A stretch of DNA of 43,171 nt from CAZDCZ01 sp964504155. GTDB taxonomy: Bacteria; Bacteroidota; Bacteroidia; Bacteroidales; UBA12077. Positions within the stretch are counted from its first letter, which is position 1. Each line of letters starts with the position of its first letter. The notes beneath the pieces were generated by a model that saw only the letters and a list, made by a program, of their open reading frames with translations, was not told the DNA's origin and ran no database searches. This document shows, piece by piece, positions 18,753 to 26,743 of this stretch. The translations under genes were made by a program, and so were the position numbers. The stretch lies in NCBI GenBank assembly GCA_964504155.1, contig CAZDCZ010000014.1:1-43171 (forward strand). The letters run 5' to 3'.

Positions 18753-19985
18753 TTATATATTAATAGAATCAAGTATTTTAGCTGTTACTCCTTTCTTACT
18801 AATTACATATCGAGCAGCAATTTCTCCAGCCTTACTAAGTTTCTGATTTGAATTAACAAAAATATTCAAATTTGTTTCGAATTCGTTATATGAGCATATA
18901 GAAAAAGCTCCATTCTTTTTAATTAATTCAATAGCTTCTTTAAATTTAGAATAATTTGGTCCGAACATTATAGGAATACCATAACAGGCAGCTTCTAATA
19001 CATTATGAATACCTTTGCCAAATCCACCTCCTATATATGCAACATCTCCATATTTATATATTGATGATAGTAATCCAATATTATCGATTATTAAAACTTT
19101 GTACGAATCAATATTCTCTTCATTAGCTTTTGAATATCTAATTACAGTAATATCATTAGATATATTATTTTCAATTCTTTTAATATTTATTTCATCAATC
19201 TCGTGAGGAGCAATAATATATTTTACATTATCTTGTTTTTTATTTATATACGAGGTAATAATTTCTTCATCGGGTTTCCATGTACTTCCGGCTATAAACA
19301 ATAGTGAATTCTTTTTGAAATTATTTATTATAGGCAATTCTTTTGCTTTCTTTACTATTTCATAAACCCTGTCGAACCGAGTATCTCCGGCAATAGTAAC
19401 ATTAGCAATACTTATTTTCTCTAATAATTTTTTCGATTCTATATCTTGAACAAAAAAGTGACTAATATTAAATAAAATCTTACGATACCATTTTCCATAC
19501 CATTTAAAAAAGATTTGATTTTCTCTAAAAATTGAAGAAACAATATATAATGGTATTTCATTCTTTTTTATTTCTTTAATAAAATTATACCAAAACTCAT
19601 ATTTTACAAAAAACACAATATCGGGCTTAATTATATTAACAAATCTCTTTGCGTTTTTAGGTGTATCAATTGGTAAATAAATAATATAATCGGCATTCTC
19701 GTAGTTTTTTCTAATTTCGTATCCCGATGGAGAAAAGAAACTTAATAATATTTTATAATTGGGATATTCTTTTTTAAATTTCTCTATTAAGGGTCTGCCT
19801 TGTTCGAATTCGCCTAACGATGCACAATGAAACCATGCTATTTTATTATCAAAATCAATTTTACCAAGATTACTAAAAAGATTCTTCCTGCCATCGACAA
19901 ATAACTTTGCCTTAGCATTAAACAACGAAGATATTTTAATAATAAAATAGTAAATTCTTATAGAAAAATTATATATAAACTGCAT
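18753..19985 (-). CDS. waaA: 3-deoxy-D-manno-octulosonic acid (Kdo) transferase
   Basis: A 410-residue GT-B glycosyltransferase that moves Kdo from CMP-Kdo onto lipid IVA, an essential step of LPS core assembly at the inner face of the cytoplasmic membrane. An N-terminal helix (YNFSIRIYYFIIKISSLF) anchors it. WFHCASLGEFEQGRPLIE (about 49-66) carries the catalytic Glu of GEFEQ. LSFFSPSGYE, FVKYEFWYNFI and the C-terminal IAGSTWKPDEE and GGGFGKGIHNVLEAA are family signatures. Length is normal for the monofunctional or bifunctional bacterial enzyme; the number of Kdo units added cannot be read from sequence. It lies upstream of the SPOR-repeat gene on the same strand, 214 bases away. A TATTTTTG -7 element occurs on the minus strand at 20015-20022. 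Confidence 0.95.
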   Translation of the reverse strand: MQFIYNFSIRIYYFIIKISSLFNAKAKLFVDGRKNLFSNLGKIDFDNKIAWFHCASLGEFEQGRPLIEKFKKEYPNYKILLSFFSPSGYEIRKNYENADYIIYLPIDTPKNAKRFVNIIKPDIVFFVKYEFWYNFIKEIKKNEIPLYIVSSIFRENQIFFKWYGKWYRKILFNISHFFVQDIESKKLLEKISIANVTIAGDTRFDRVYEIVKKAKELPIINNFKKNSLLFIAGSTWKPDEEIITSYINKKQDNVKYIIAPHEIDEINIKRIENNISNDITVIRYSKANEENIDSYKVLIIDNIGLLSSIYKYGDVAYIGGGFGKGIHNVLEAACYGIPIMFGPNYSKFKEAIELIKKNGAFSICSYNEFETNLNIFVNSNQKLSKAGEIAARYVISKKGVTAKILDSINI

Positions 19986-20288
19986 ATTCTCTTATTTATT
20001 CGAACAATTAGCTACAAAAATACTTATAAATAATATTTTTTTTTCTAAAATAAGATCTTTTTCAGCAAAAAACTTATTCACCTAATATTCTGCTGGTTAC
20101 AAATACGTAAAAGCAAAAAATTGCACTTATAATTATAAAAAAAAATAATTTTGTTAATAAATATATTGTCAAAAGCATTGTTTTTGTTATATTTTTTATA
20201 CTTTTAACACTGTTAAGAATTTCTTAATACCCTAACCCTAAAATTTAATCTCCAAAAAGATCTTCATTTGAAGGTCTTTTTGTTTTCA
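19986..20288. other. Intergenic region between the tandem PGK gene and waaA
   Basis: About 300 bases with no gene. It holds a candidate waaA -7 element (20015-20022, minus strand), a small inverted repeat TTAAGAA-T-TTCTTAA (20213-20227), two copies of CCCTAA in a row near 20230, and the hairpin at 20254-20281. The remainder is AT-rich sequence with homopolymer runs; I see no RNA gene. Confidence 0.6.
20254..20281 (-). terminator. Hairpin terminator after the tandem PGK gene
   Basis: AAAAAGATCTTC (20254-20265) pairs with GAAGGTCTTTTT (20270-20281) across a four-base loop, with one imperfect pair. On the minus strand the stem ends in a run of U, eight bases after the PGK stop codon, as expected for an intrinsic terminator. 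Confidence 0.65.
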
Positions 20289-22673
20289 TCAAAAATCATT
20301 TTCAATAGCTTTTATAGCAGGCAAATTTTTCCCCTCTATATATTCCAATAAAGCTCCTCCTGCAGTAGAAATATAACTTATTTTATGTGCAAGTCCATAT
20401 TTATTAACAGCAGCAATAGAATCGCCTCCACCAATTAACGAAAATGCTCCATTGTCGGTAGCTCTGGCAATAGACATAGCTACTTTTAATGTACCCATAG
20501 AAAAATTAGACATTTCAAATACTCCTATTGGACCATTCCATAGTATTGTAGCAGAATTTTCTATTATATCGGCAAAATTATTCGCCGATTTTATTCCAAT
20601 ATCTAAACCCATCCAACCATTTTCTATTTTGTCTATTTGACAATGTTTTATATCGGCGTTATTCTTAAATTCATTTGCTATTACACAATCGGTAGGAAAA
20701 TAAATTTTTACGTTATTTTCGTGTGCTTTTTTAAGAATATCGATGGCAATATCAATACTTCTATCTTCAACCAAAGAATCTCCAACTTTTCCACCCATAG
20801 CTTTTATAAAAGTAAAAGCTATACCTCCACCAATAATCAAATTATCAACTTTTTCTATTAATGATGAAATAATATGGATTTTTGTCGACACTTTTGATCC
20901 ACCAATAATAGCAGTAAAAGGCTTTTTCGATTTATTTAGTACTTTATTAATATTGCTAATCTCGTTTTCTACCAGATAACCAAACATTTTATTATTTGGA
21001 AAAAATTTAGCAATCGAATACGTAGAAGCATGAGTTCGATGCGCTGTTCCAAAAGCATTAAATACAAATACATCTCCTAAGTTAGCAAGTTCTTTCGCAA
21101 ATTCTTCATCATTATTCATTTCTTCTTCATGAAATCTAAGATTCTCTAGAATTAACACTTCTCCCGGCATCAAGTCATTAGCTGTTTTTCTTGCATCTTC
21201 GCCAATACAATTATCTACAAATTTTACATCTTTATCTAACACTTTGGACAAATAAGGTTGTATATTCTTAACAGATAATTTCTCTACAACTTCTCCGTTA
21301 GGTCTCCCAATATGAGTAAGAAAAATAACAGAACCTCCATCGGCAAGAATTTTTCGGGCAGTAGGTAAAGCAGTAATTATTCGTGTACTATCAGTAATTT
21401 CGTTATGCTCGTTCATTGGCACATTAAAATCGACACGCATAAGGACTTTTTTCCCGAAGAAATTAAACTTATCTATAGTAAGAGTTTGTTTAATAGCCTT
21501 AATGCTAGGCAATTCCTTTCCTTCGATATATTCGAGTAAGGCACCACCTGCAGTAGAAATATAACTTATTTTATGAGCAAGACCATATTTATTAATAGCC
21601 GAAATAGAATCGCCTCCACCAATTAAAGAAAATGCACCATTATCGGTAGCTCTGGCAATTGCCATAGCAATTTTCAATGTTCCCATAGAAAAATTCGACA
21701 TTTCAAATACTCCAATTGGACCATTCCATAAAATTTTCTTAGAGTTCAAAATTATTTCTTCAAACTTATTTGCCGATTTAATACCAATATCTAAACCCAT
21801 CCATCCGTCTTTAATATTAGCAATCAAACAGAGTTTAATATCTGCATCATTATTATATTCATCAGCAACAATGCAATCGGTTGGAAAATATAATTTCACT
21901 TTCTTTTTCTTAGCCAAATCAATTATCCTAGAAGCAACATCAACATATTCATATTCTACTAAAGAATTTCCTATTTTTCCTCCTTGAGCTTTTATAAAAG
22001 TAAAAGCAATTCCACCTGCAATAATCAAATTATCAACTTTCTCGATAAGAGCTTCTATAATATGTATTTTTGTAGAAATTTTTGACCCTCCTAAAATTGC
22101 AGTAAAAGGATGTAGCGGTTCATATAATATTTTATCAATATTTTTCATCTCACTCTCTACAAGGTATCCGAACATTCTATCGTGAGGAAAATGTTTTGCT
22201 ATTGTAGTTGTAGATGCATGAGCTCGGTGAGCAGTTCCAAAAGCATTATTAATATACACATCGCCTAAAGATGCTAATTGTTCAGCAAATTTTTCATCGG
22301 CTTGTAATTCTTCGTTATGAAAACGCAAATTCTCTAACAATAATATCTCTCCTGATTTTAACGATTGAGCTTTTATTTTTGCATCTTCTCCAACACAATT
22401 ATCGGCAAACAAGATTTTTCTATCTAAGAGCTTTTCTAAATAAGGCAATAATATTTTTAGCGACATCTCTTTGCAATACTTCCCTTTAGGACGACCTAAA
22501 TGAGTTATTAAGATTATTGCTCCTCCATCAGACAAAACTTTCTGTACAGTAGGAATTGCTGTAGTAATTCTTGTAGCGTCGCTTATTTCAAGCCTATTGT
22601 TTAAAGGAACATTAAAATCGACACGTATTATTACTTTTTTATCGGAAAAATTATAATTATCAATAGAGTACAT
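20289..22673 (-). CDS. pgk: Tandem phosphoglycerate kinase: two complete PGK domains in one protein
   Basis: A 794-residue protein, twice the normal PGK length. Domain 1 (about 1-396) and domain 2 (about 397-794) each contain the full PGK set: RVDFNVP, the Arg of DATRI/DSTRI, THLGRP/THIGRP, LENLRFH, FGTAHRAHAST/FGTAHRTHAST, GGSK, WNGPIGVFE and GGGDS. By eye no catalytic or substrate residue is missing in either. PGK transfers phosphate between 1,3-bisphosphoglycerate and ADP in glycolysis. There is almost no linker: the end of domain 1 (LPSIKAIKQT) runs straight into TIDKFNFFGKKV. No stop or frameshift is visible at the junction near 21480. The copies are much closer in the C-terminal nucleotide-binding part (about 88 percent over 104 residues by hand) than in the N-terminal part (roughly half identical). 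A terminator hairpin follows. Tandem misassembly is unlikely because the copies differ throughout. Confidence 0.95.
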   Translation of the reverse strand: MYSIDNYNFSDKKVIIRVDFNVPLNNRLEISDATRITTAIPTVQKVLSDGGAIILITHLGRPKGKYCKEMSLKILLPYLEKLLDRKILFADNCVGEDAKIKAQSLKSGEILLLENLRFHNEELQADEKFAEQLASLGDVYINNAFGTAHRAHASTTTIAKHFPHDRMFGYLVESEMKNIDKILYEPLHPFTAILGGSKISTKIHIIEALIEKVDNLIIAGGIAFTFIKAQGGKIGNSLVEYEYVDVASRIIDLAKKKKVKLYFPTDCIVADEYNNDADIKLCLIANIKDGWMGLDIGIKSANKFEEIILNSKKILWNGPIGVFEMSNFSMGTLKIAMAIARATDNGAFSLIGGGDSISAINKYGLAHKISYISTAGGALLEYIEGKELPSIKAIKQTLTIDKFNFFGKKVLMRVDFNVPMNEHNEITDSTRIITALPTARKILADGGSVIFLTHIGRPNGEVVEKLSVKNIQPYLSKVLDKDVKFVDNCIGEDARKTANDLMPGEVLILENLRFHEEEMNNDEEFAKELANLGDVFVFNAFGTAHRTHASTYSIAKFFPNNKMFGYLVENEISNINKVLNKSKKPFTAIIGGSKVSTKIHIISSLIEKVDNLIIGGGIAFTFIKAMGGKVGDSLVEDRSIDIAIDILKKAHENNVKIYFPTDCVIANEFKNNADIKHCQIDKIENGWMGLDIGIKSANNFADIIENSATILWNGPIGVFEMSNFSMGTLKVAMSIARATDNGAFSLIGGGDSIAAVNKYGLAHKISYISTAGGALLEYIEGKNLPAIKAIENDF

Positions 22674-22802
22674 GGTTTATATTTTTGTTAAAAGGGATAA
22701 AGATAAAAATTATATTTTTATTTACCTTTGAGACTTCAATTGGGCTTTTAAAAAAAGTTTAAATCGCAACAATTCAAACTAAAATATAAATATAATTAAC
22801 AT

Positions 22803-23912
22803 ATGTTATTTAAAGATATAATTGGACAAGATAGTATTAAAAAGAAATTAATACATACGGTTCGTGAAAATAGAATTAGCCACGCTCAATTATTTTTAGG
22901 TTCTGAAGGTTCCGGAAAATTGGCTTTAGCCTTAGCATATGCTCAATATATTTCGTGCGAAAACAAACAAGAAAATGACTCATGTGGAGAATGCTCTTCA
23001 TGTAAAAAATATCAGAAATTAATTCATCCCGATTTACATTTTATTTATCCTATTTCGAAATCAAAAATCGACGCACACGAAACGCCTGCAATTTGGAGAA
23101 ATGCCGTATTAGAAAATCCTTATTTAAACCAATTTATGTGGTATGAACATTTAGGTATAGAAAACAAACAAGGAATAATAAATAAAGATGACAGTACCGA
23201 AGTAATAAAAATCTTAAATCTAAAAACTTTTGAATCGGAATATAAAATAATGATAATATGGATGGCAGAAAAAATGAATTTATCGGCAGCCAATAAATTA
23301 CTAAAGATTATTGAAGAACCTCCCCAAAAAACATTGTTTTTACTTATTGCCGAAAATTCCGAACAAATATTACCTACTATTTTATCGAGAACACAATTAA
23401 TAAAAATTCCAAAAATCGATAACGATAGCATGTTTTCGTCCATTTCAAATAAGTTTAAATTAACCAACCAAGATGTAAAAAATGTTACAAGCTTATCTAA
23501 CGGAAATTATTTAAATGCCTTAAATATTATAAATAAAACAGATTCCGATTCCGAAAATTTCGACTTATTTGTTCAATTAATGCGATTAAGCTATAAAAAT
23601 GACGTTTTAGAATTGCTTAAACTTGCAGAAAAGCTATCGTTACTAGGTAGAGAAAAACAAAAAAACTTTCTTTTATACTCATTACAATTGTTACGAGAAA
23701 ATTTTATGTTAAATATCAACAACGAAAAAATTACTTATTTATCGAAAAAAGAAACAGAATTCTCAAAAAAATTTTCTGCTTTTATTAACAAAGACAATAT
23801 ATATCAAATTGCCAATGAGATAAATTCGGCAATTATAGATATTGAAATGAATGGAAATAATAAAATAATATTTTGCGATTTAGTTTTAAAACTTGTAAAA
23901 TTAATAAAATAA
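22803..23912 (+). CDS. holB: DNA polymerase III delta' subunit (HolB-like clamp-loader protein)
   Basis: A 369-residue AAA+ protein of the DnaX/HolB family, part of the clamp loader that places the sliding clamp on DNA. FKDIIGQDSIKKKLIHTV opens the fold; ISHAQLFLGSEGSGKLALALAYAQ is the P-loop region, with Leu where an active ATPase has Ser/Thr (GSGKL), as expected for a delta'-type subunit with little or no ATPase activity. A zinc-binding set CENKQENDSCGECSSC lies around residues 50-68. ANKLLKIIEEPPQKTLFLLIA and ILPTILSRTQLIKIP are sensor and SRC-type motifs. The C-terminal helical collar (about 240-369) is complete. It is divergent from the tandem PGK gene; a TACCTTTG element at 22723-22730 may serve it. 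Confidence 0.88.
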   Translation: MLFKDIIGQDSIKKKLIHTVRENRISHAQLFLGSEGSGKLALALAYAQYISCENKQENDSCGECSSCKKYQKLIHPDLHFIYPISKSKIDAHETPAIWRNAVLENPYLNQFMWYEHLGIENKQGIINKDDSTEVIKILNLKTFESEYKIMIIWMAEKMNLSAANKLLKIIEEPPQKTLFLLIAENSEQILPTILSRTQLIKIPKIDNDSMFSSISNKFKLTNQDVKNVTSLSNGNYLNALNIINKTDSDSENFDLFVQLMRLSYKNDVLELLKLAEKLSLLGREKQKNFLLYSLQLLRENFMLNINNEKITYLSKKETEFSKKFSAFINKDNIYQIANEINSAIIDIEMNGNNKIIFCDLVLKLVKLIK

Positions 23913-23921
23913 TTACTTTTG
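23893..23921 (+). promoter_or_regulatory. Candidate promoter for the ricT-gldH-trmB operon
   Basis: TTG at 23893-23895, 18 bases, then TACTTTTG at 23914-23921 matches the Bacteroidota TTG/TAnnTTTG consensus. The -33 part lies inside the end of holB. The ricT start is 107 bases further on, leaving a leader of about 100 bases. Confidence 0.5.
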
Positions 23922-24027
23922 TAGATTACAATAATTCATTTAGTATTATTATATTAATTAAAAAACAAATATAAACAAACAGGGATTTATTATAAGAAAT
24001 AATTCCTACTTTATAAAACATACAAAT

Positions 24028-25179
24028 ATGTATAATCAAGATAATAACGACGATCAAGATAATAAAGATAGTTTAGCAATAAACCCAACAAATTGTAGCA
24101 GTTGCAAATCAGGAAATTTCGACAAGTTAAATACTTATAATTGGTTAGATAATATACCTGCATCGATTCAAAAATCGGATATTATTGAAGTTAGGTTTAA
24201 AAATACGAGAAAAGAATATTTCAGAAATGTAAATGAATTGCGCTTAAATATTGGAGATATTGTTGCAGTAGAGGCATCGCCCGGTCACGACATTGGAATA
24301 GTATCTTTAGTAGGAGAATTAATACATATTCAACTAAAAGAAGACAATATTACACTAAAGCACGACGAACTAAAAAAAATATATCGTAAAGCAAAATCGG
24401 CAGATATAGAAAAGTGGAAAGAAGCAATATCGTTTGAAAACAGCACTATGCTTAGGGCAAGGGAAATAGCTTCTGATTTAAATCTTGACATGAAAATTGG
24501 GGATGTAGAATATCAAGGAGATAAAACAAAAGGTATTTTCTATTATATTGCAAGCGAAAGGGTTGATTTTAGAGAATTAATTAAAATTCTTGCAGAACAA
24601 TTTAAAATTCGCATAGAAATGCGCCAAATTGGGGCGAGACAAGAAGCAGGAAGAATCGGAGGTATTGGTTCGTGCGGACGAGAACTTTGCTGCTCGACAT
24701 GGATGTCGAATTTTGTTTCGGTAACAACAAATTCTGCTCGTTATCAAGAAATTACTTTAAACCCACAAAAACTTGCCGGCCAATGTGGAAAACTTAAATG
24801 TTGTCTGAATTATGAAGTAGATTGTTATATTGATGCTCAAGAAGGATTTCCTCAAAAAAATGTTCCTCTAAAAACAAAACAAGGAACAGCATACTACATG
24901 AAAACAGATATTTTTAGAGGACTAATGTGGTATTCGTTTAAAAAAGAATTATCGGTTAATATTTCTCCTGTTCCGGTTGAAAGAGTTAAAGAAATAATAC
25001 AACTTAACAAAGAAGGTAAAGAACCAGAAATATTAATTGAAAATGTTGAAATATTAAACAATGAAAAAACACTTGATTACAATAATGTTGTTGGTCAAGA
25101 AAGTTTAACTCGTTTCGACATCAAAACAATAAACAAGAAAAAAAGAAATAAAAAAAGAAGAAATTATGACAAACGATAA
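24028..25179 (+). CDS. ricT: PSP1-domain protein RicT (YaaT)
   Basis: A 383-residue protein with the PSP1 C-terminal domain in the middle (about 75-290). Its Cys-rich signature is clear: GGIGSCGRELCCSTWM, then GQCGKLKCCLNYEVDCY. In Bacillus, RicT (YaaT) works with RicA and RicF in an iron-sulfur complex that affects RNA processing and biofilm formation; in Bacteroidota the partner proteins are different and the role is not established. An extra N-terminal Cys pair (NCSSCKSG, near residues 22-29) could add to metal binding. The C-terminus is a basic tail (KKKRNKKRRNYDKR) that may touch nucleic acid. It overlaps gldH by 14 bases, and holB lies just upstream, a common arrangement in this phylum. 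Confidence 0.9.
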   Translation: MYNQDNNDDQDNKDSLAINPTNCSSCKSGNFDKLNTYNWLDNIPASIQKSDIIEVRFKNTRKEYFRNVNELRLNIGDIVAVEASPGHDIGIVSLVGELIHIQLKEDNITLKHDELKKIYRKAKSADIEKWKEAISFENSTMLRAREIASDLNLDMKIGDVEYQGDKTKGIFYYIASERVDFRELIKILAEQFKIRIEMRQIGARQEAGRIGGIGSCGRELCCSTWMSNFVSVTTNSARYQEITLNPQKLAGQCGKLKCCLNYEVDCYIDAQEGFPQKNVPLKTKQGTAYYMKTDIFRGLMWYSFKKELSVNISPVPVERVKEIIQLNKEGKEPEILIENVEILNNEKTLDYNNVVGQESLTRFDIKTINKKKRNKKRRNYDKR

Positions 25180-25648
25180 ACTTTTTAACTTCGTAATTGT
25201 AAGCATTTTTATACTTATATTGTTTTCTTGTAATTCAGAAGAAGTGTATGAAAAATATATACAAATTCCTGAACAATCTTGGGAATCGTCGAATACATTA
25301 AATTTTGATGTAAATATTCAGGACACCTTAAGCCCACATAATATTTATATTAATGTACGCAACTCTTCGAAATATAATATGAGCAATCTTTATATATTTA
25401 TAACAACAACATCGCCAGAAAATTACACTTTACGCGACACTTTTGAATGTTTTCTTGCCGACGAAAAAGGGAAATGGTTAGGAAATGGTTGGGGCGATTT
25501 ATACGAAAATAAAATTTTATATAAAAAAAACGTAAGATTCCCGGTACAAGGAAAATATAATTTTAAATTCGTTCAAGGAATGCGAACAGAAAAACTAAAA
25601 CATATTTCTGATATTGGATTAAGTATAGAAAAATTAAATAATAAATAA
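25166..25648 (+). CDS. gldH: Gliding motility lipoprotein GldH
   Basis: A 160-residue lipoprotein with a signal ending ILFSC (acylated Cys22). The mature part has the GldH pattern: YEKYIQIPEQSWESSNTLNFDV, then an Ig-like strand pattern NIYINVRNSSKYNMSNLYIFI, DEKGKWLGNGWGDLYENKI and FPVQGKYNFKFVQGMR. In Flavobacterium johnsoniae GldH is required for gliding, but homologues occur in many non-gliding Bacteroidota, so the gene does not prove motility here. It starts 14 bases before the end of ricT and is followed 15 bases later by trmB, so the three are almost certainly cotranscribed. Confidence 0.9.
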   Translation: MTNDKLFNFVIVSIFILILFSCNSEEVYEKYIQIPEQSWESSNTLNFDVNIQDTLSPHNIYINVRNSSKYNMSNLYIFITTTSPENYTLRDTFECFLADEKGKWLGNGWGDLYENKILYKKNVRFPVQGKYNFKFVQGMRTEKLKHISDIGLSIEKLNNK

Positions 25649-25663
25649 AACTTTTCTAAAACA

Positions 25664-26359
25664 GTGGTTAAAAGAAAATTAGCAAGGTTTTCTGAGATGA
25701 AAACCTTTAAAAATGTAATACAACCATCATTTAACGAAGTATTTGAATGCGATTACAAATTAAAAGGCAATTGGGGAAAACAGTTTTTTAAAAACAACAA
25801 GCCTATTGTTCTTGAGTTAGGTTGTGGAAAAGGGGAGTATTCTATTGGATTAGCAATAAAATTCCCCGAGAAAAATTTTATTGGCATAGATATTAAAGGA
25901 GCAAGAATTTGGCGAGGAGCAAAAACAGCTATAGATAATAATATAGCAAATGTAGGTTTTATTAGAACAAAAATAGATTTTATATGTTCTTTCTTTGCAA
26001 AAGATGAGATTTCAGAAATTTGGTTAACGTTCTCCGATCCTCAACCAAAAAAAGCACATAAAAGGCTTACATCATCGCGATTTCTAAGTTATTATCAAAA
26101 GCTTATGATTGATAATGGTGTTATTAATCTAAAAACCGATAATACTAACTTATACAACTACACATTAGATGTTGTTAATACTAACAATCTAGAAATTGTA
26201 AATAATATTTACGATATTTATTCTTCTGAAAATATAGACAGCATACTTTCGATAAAAACATTCTATGAACAACAATTTCTTAAAGAAGAGAAATGTATTA
26301 ATTATCTAAAATTCAAACTAAAAACCAATATTAATCTTGAAGAGCCCGAACCCAAATAA
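25664..26359 (+). CDS. trmB: tRNA (guanine-N7)-methyltransferase
   Basis: A 231-residue SAM-dependent enzyme that makes m7G46 in tRNA. VLELGCGKGEYSIGLA is the SAM-binding motif I, followed by NFIGIDIKGARIWRGAKTA. IWLTFSDPQPKKAHKRLTSSRF carries the family's catalytic and binding loop (the usual form is TFPDPWPKKRH; here Ser replaces the first Pro and Gln the Trp, a variant common in Bacteroidota). The start is taken as GTG at 25664 because the following KRKLARFSEMKTF aligns with the conserved N-terminal K-x-KLxRF of this phylum's TrmB; the next ATG would cut that off. Its 3' end overlaps the next gene by 23 bases. Confidence 0.92.
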   Translation: MVKRKLARFSEMKTFKNVIQPSFNEVFECDYKLKGNWGKQFFKNNKPIVLELGCGKGEYSIGLAIKFPEKNFIGIDIKGARIWRGAKTAIDNNIANVGFIRTKIDFICSFFAKDEISEIWLTFSDPQPKKAHKRLTSSRFLSYYQKLMIDNGVINLKTDNTNLYNYTLDVVNTNNLEIVNNIYDIYSSENIDSILSIKTFYEQQFLKEEKCINYLKFKLKTNINLEEPEPK

Positions 26360-26681
26360 AGGATTTTTCGATAAAGTTTACGATATAACCAAGCAAATTC
26401 CATATGGGAAAGTAACTAGTTATGGAGCTATTGCCAATTATATTGGAAGCCCACAAGCAGCACGTATGGTTGGGTGGGCAATGAATAATTCACATTTACA
26501 AAAAGAATATATTCCTGCTCATAGAGTTGTAAACAAAGACGGTATTCTTACCGGGAAATTACATTTTGGCAATACAAACACAATGCAGCAGTTATTATCG
26601 AACGAAGGTTTATTAATTGAAGATAACCAAATTATTGATTTCAAAAAACATTTTTGGAATCCAAATTTTGAGTTGCGATAA
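26337..26681 (+). CDS. Alkyltransferase-like (ATL) protein, MGMT homologue without the active cysteine
   Basis: A 114-residue protein with the O6-methylguanine-DNA methyltransferase C-terminal fold: FFDKVYDITKQIPYGKVTSYGAIA, then AARMVGWAMNN and the active-site loop IPAHRVVNKDG. In true MGMT that loop is PCHRV; here Ala replaces Cys and the protein contains no Cys at all, so it cannot transfer alkyl groups to itself. ATL proteins (Trp or Ala at this site, for example Atl1 in yeast and TTHA1564 in Thermus) bind alkylated guanine and hand the lesion to nucleotide excision repair. The start is most likely TTG at 26337, overlapping trmB, because no ATG or GTG lies before the conserved N-terminal helix. 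Confidence 0.88.
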   Translation: MKSPNPNKGFFDKVYDITKQIPYGKVTSYGAIANYIGSPQAARMVGWAMNNSHLQKEYIPAHRVVNKDGILTGKLHFGNTNTMQQLLSNEGLLIEDNQIIDFKKHFWNPNFELR

Positions 26682-26704
26682 TTAGTAAATAATAATTATA
26701 TTTG
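26673..26704 (+). promoter_or_regulatory. Candidate promoter for the mrp-nifU pair
   Basis: TTG at 26673-26675 and TATATTTG at 26697-26704 are separated by 21 bases, fitting the Bacteroidota consensus. The -33 part overlaps the last codons of the ATL gene; the mrp start is 40 bases beyond the -7 element. Confidence 0.55.
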
Positions 26705-26743
26705 CACTCTAATTTTAATTTAAACTAAATAAGAATAGGCGTA

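Noticed and set aside
20229..20243. Telomere-like CCCTAACCCTAA
   Set aside because: Only two units in an AT-rich intergenic region; chance is sufficient.
20289..22673. Tandem PGK as an assembly artefact
   Set aside because: The two halves differ at many positions throughout, so they cannot be one gene assembled twice.
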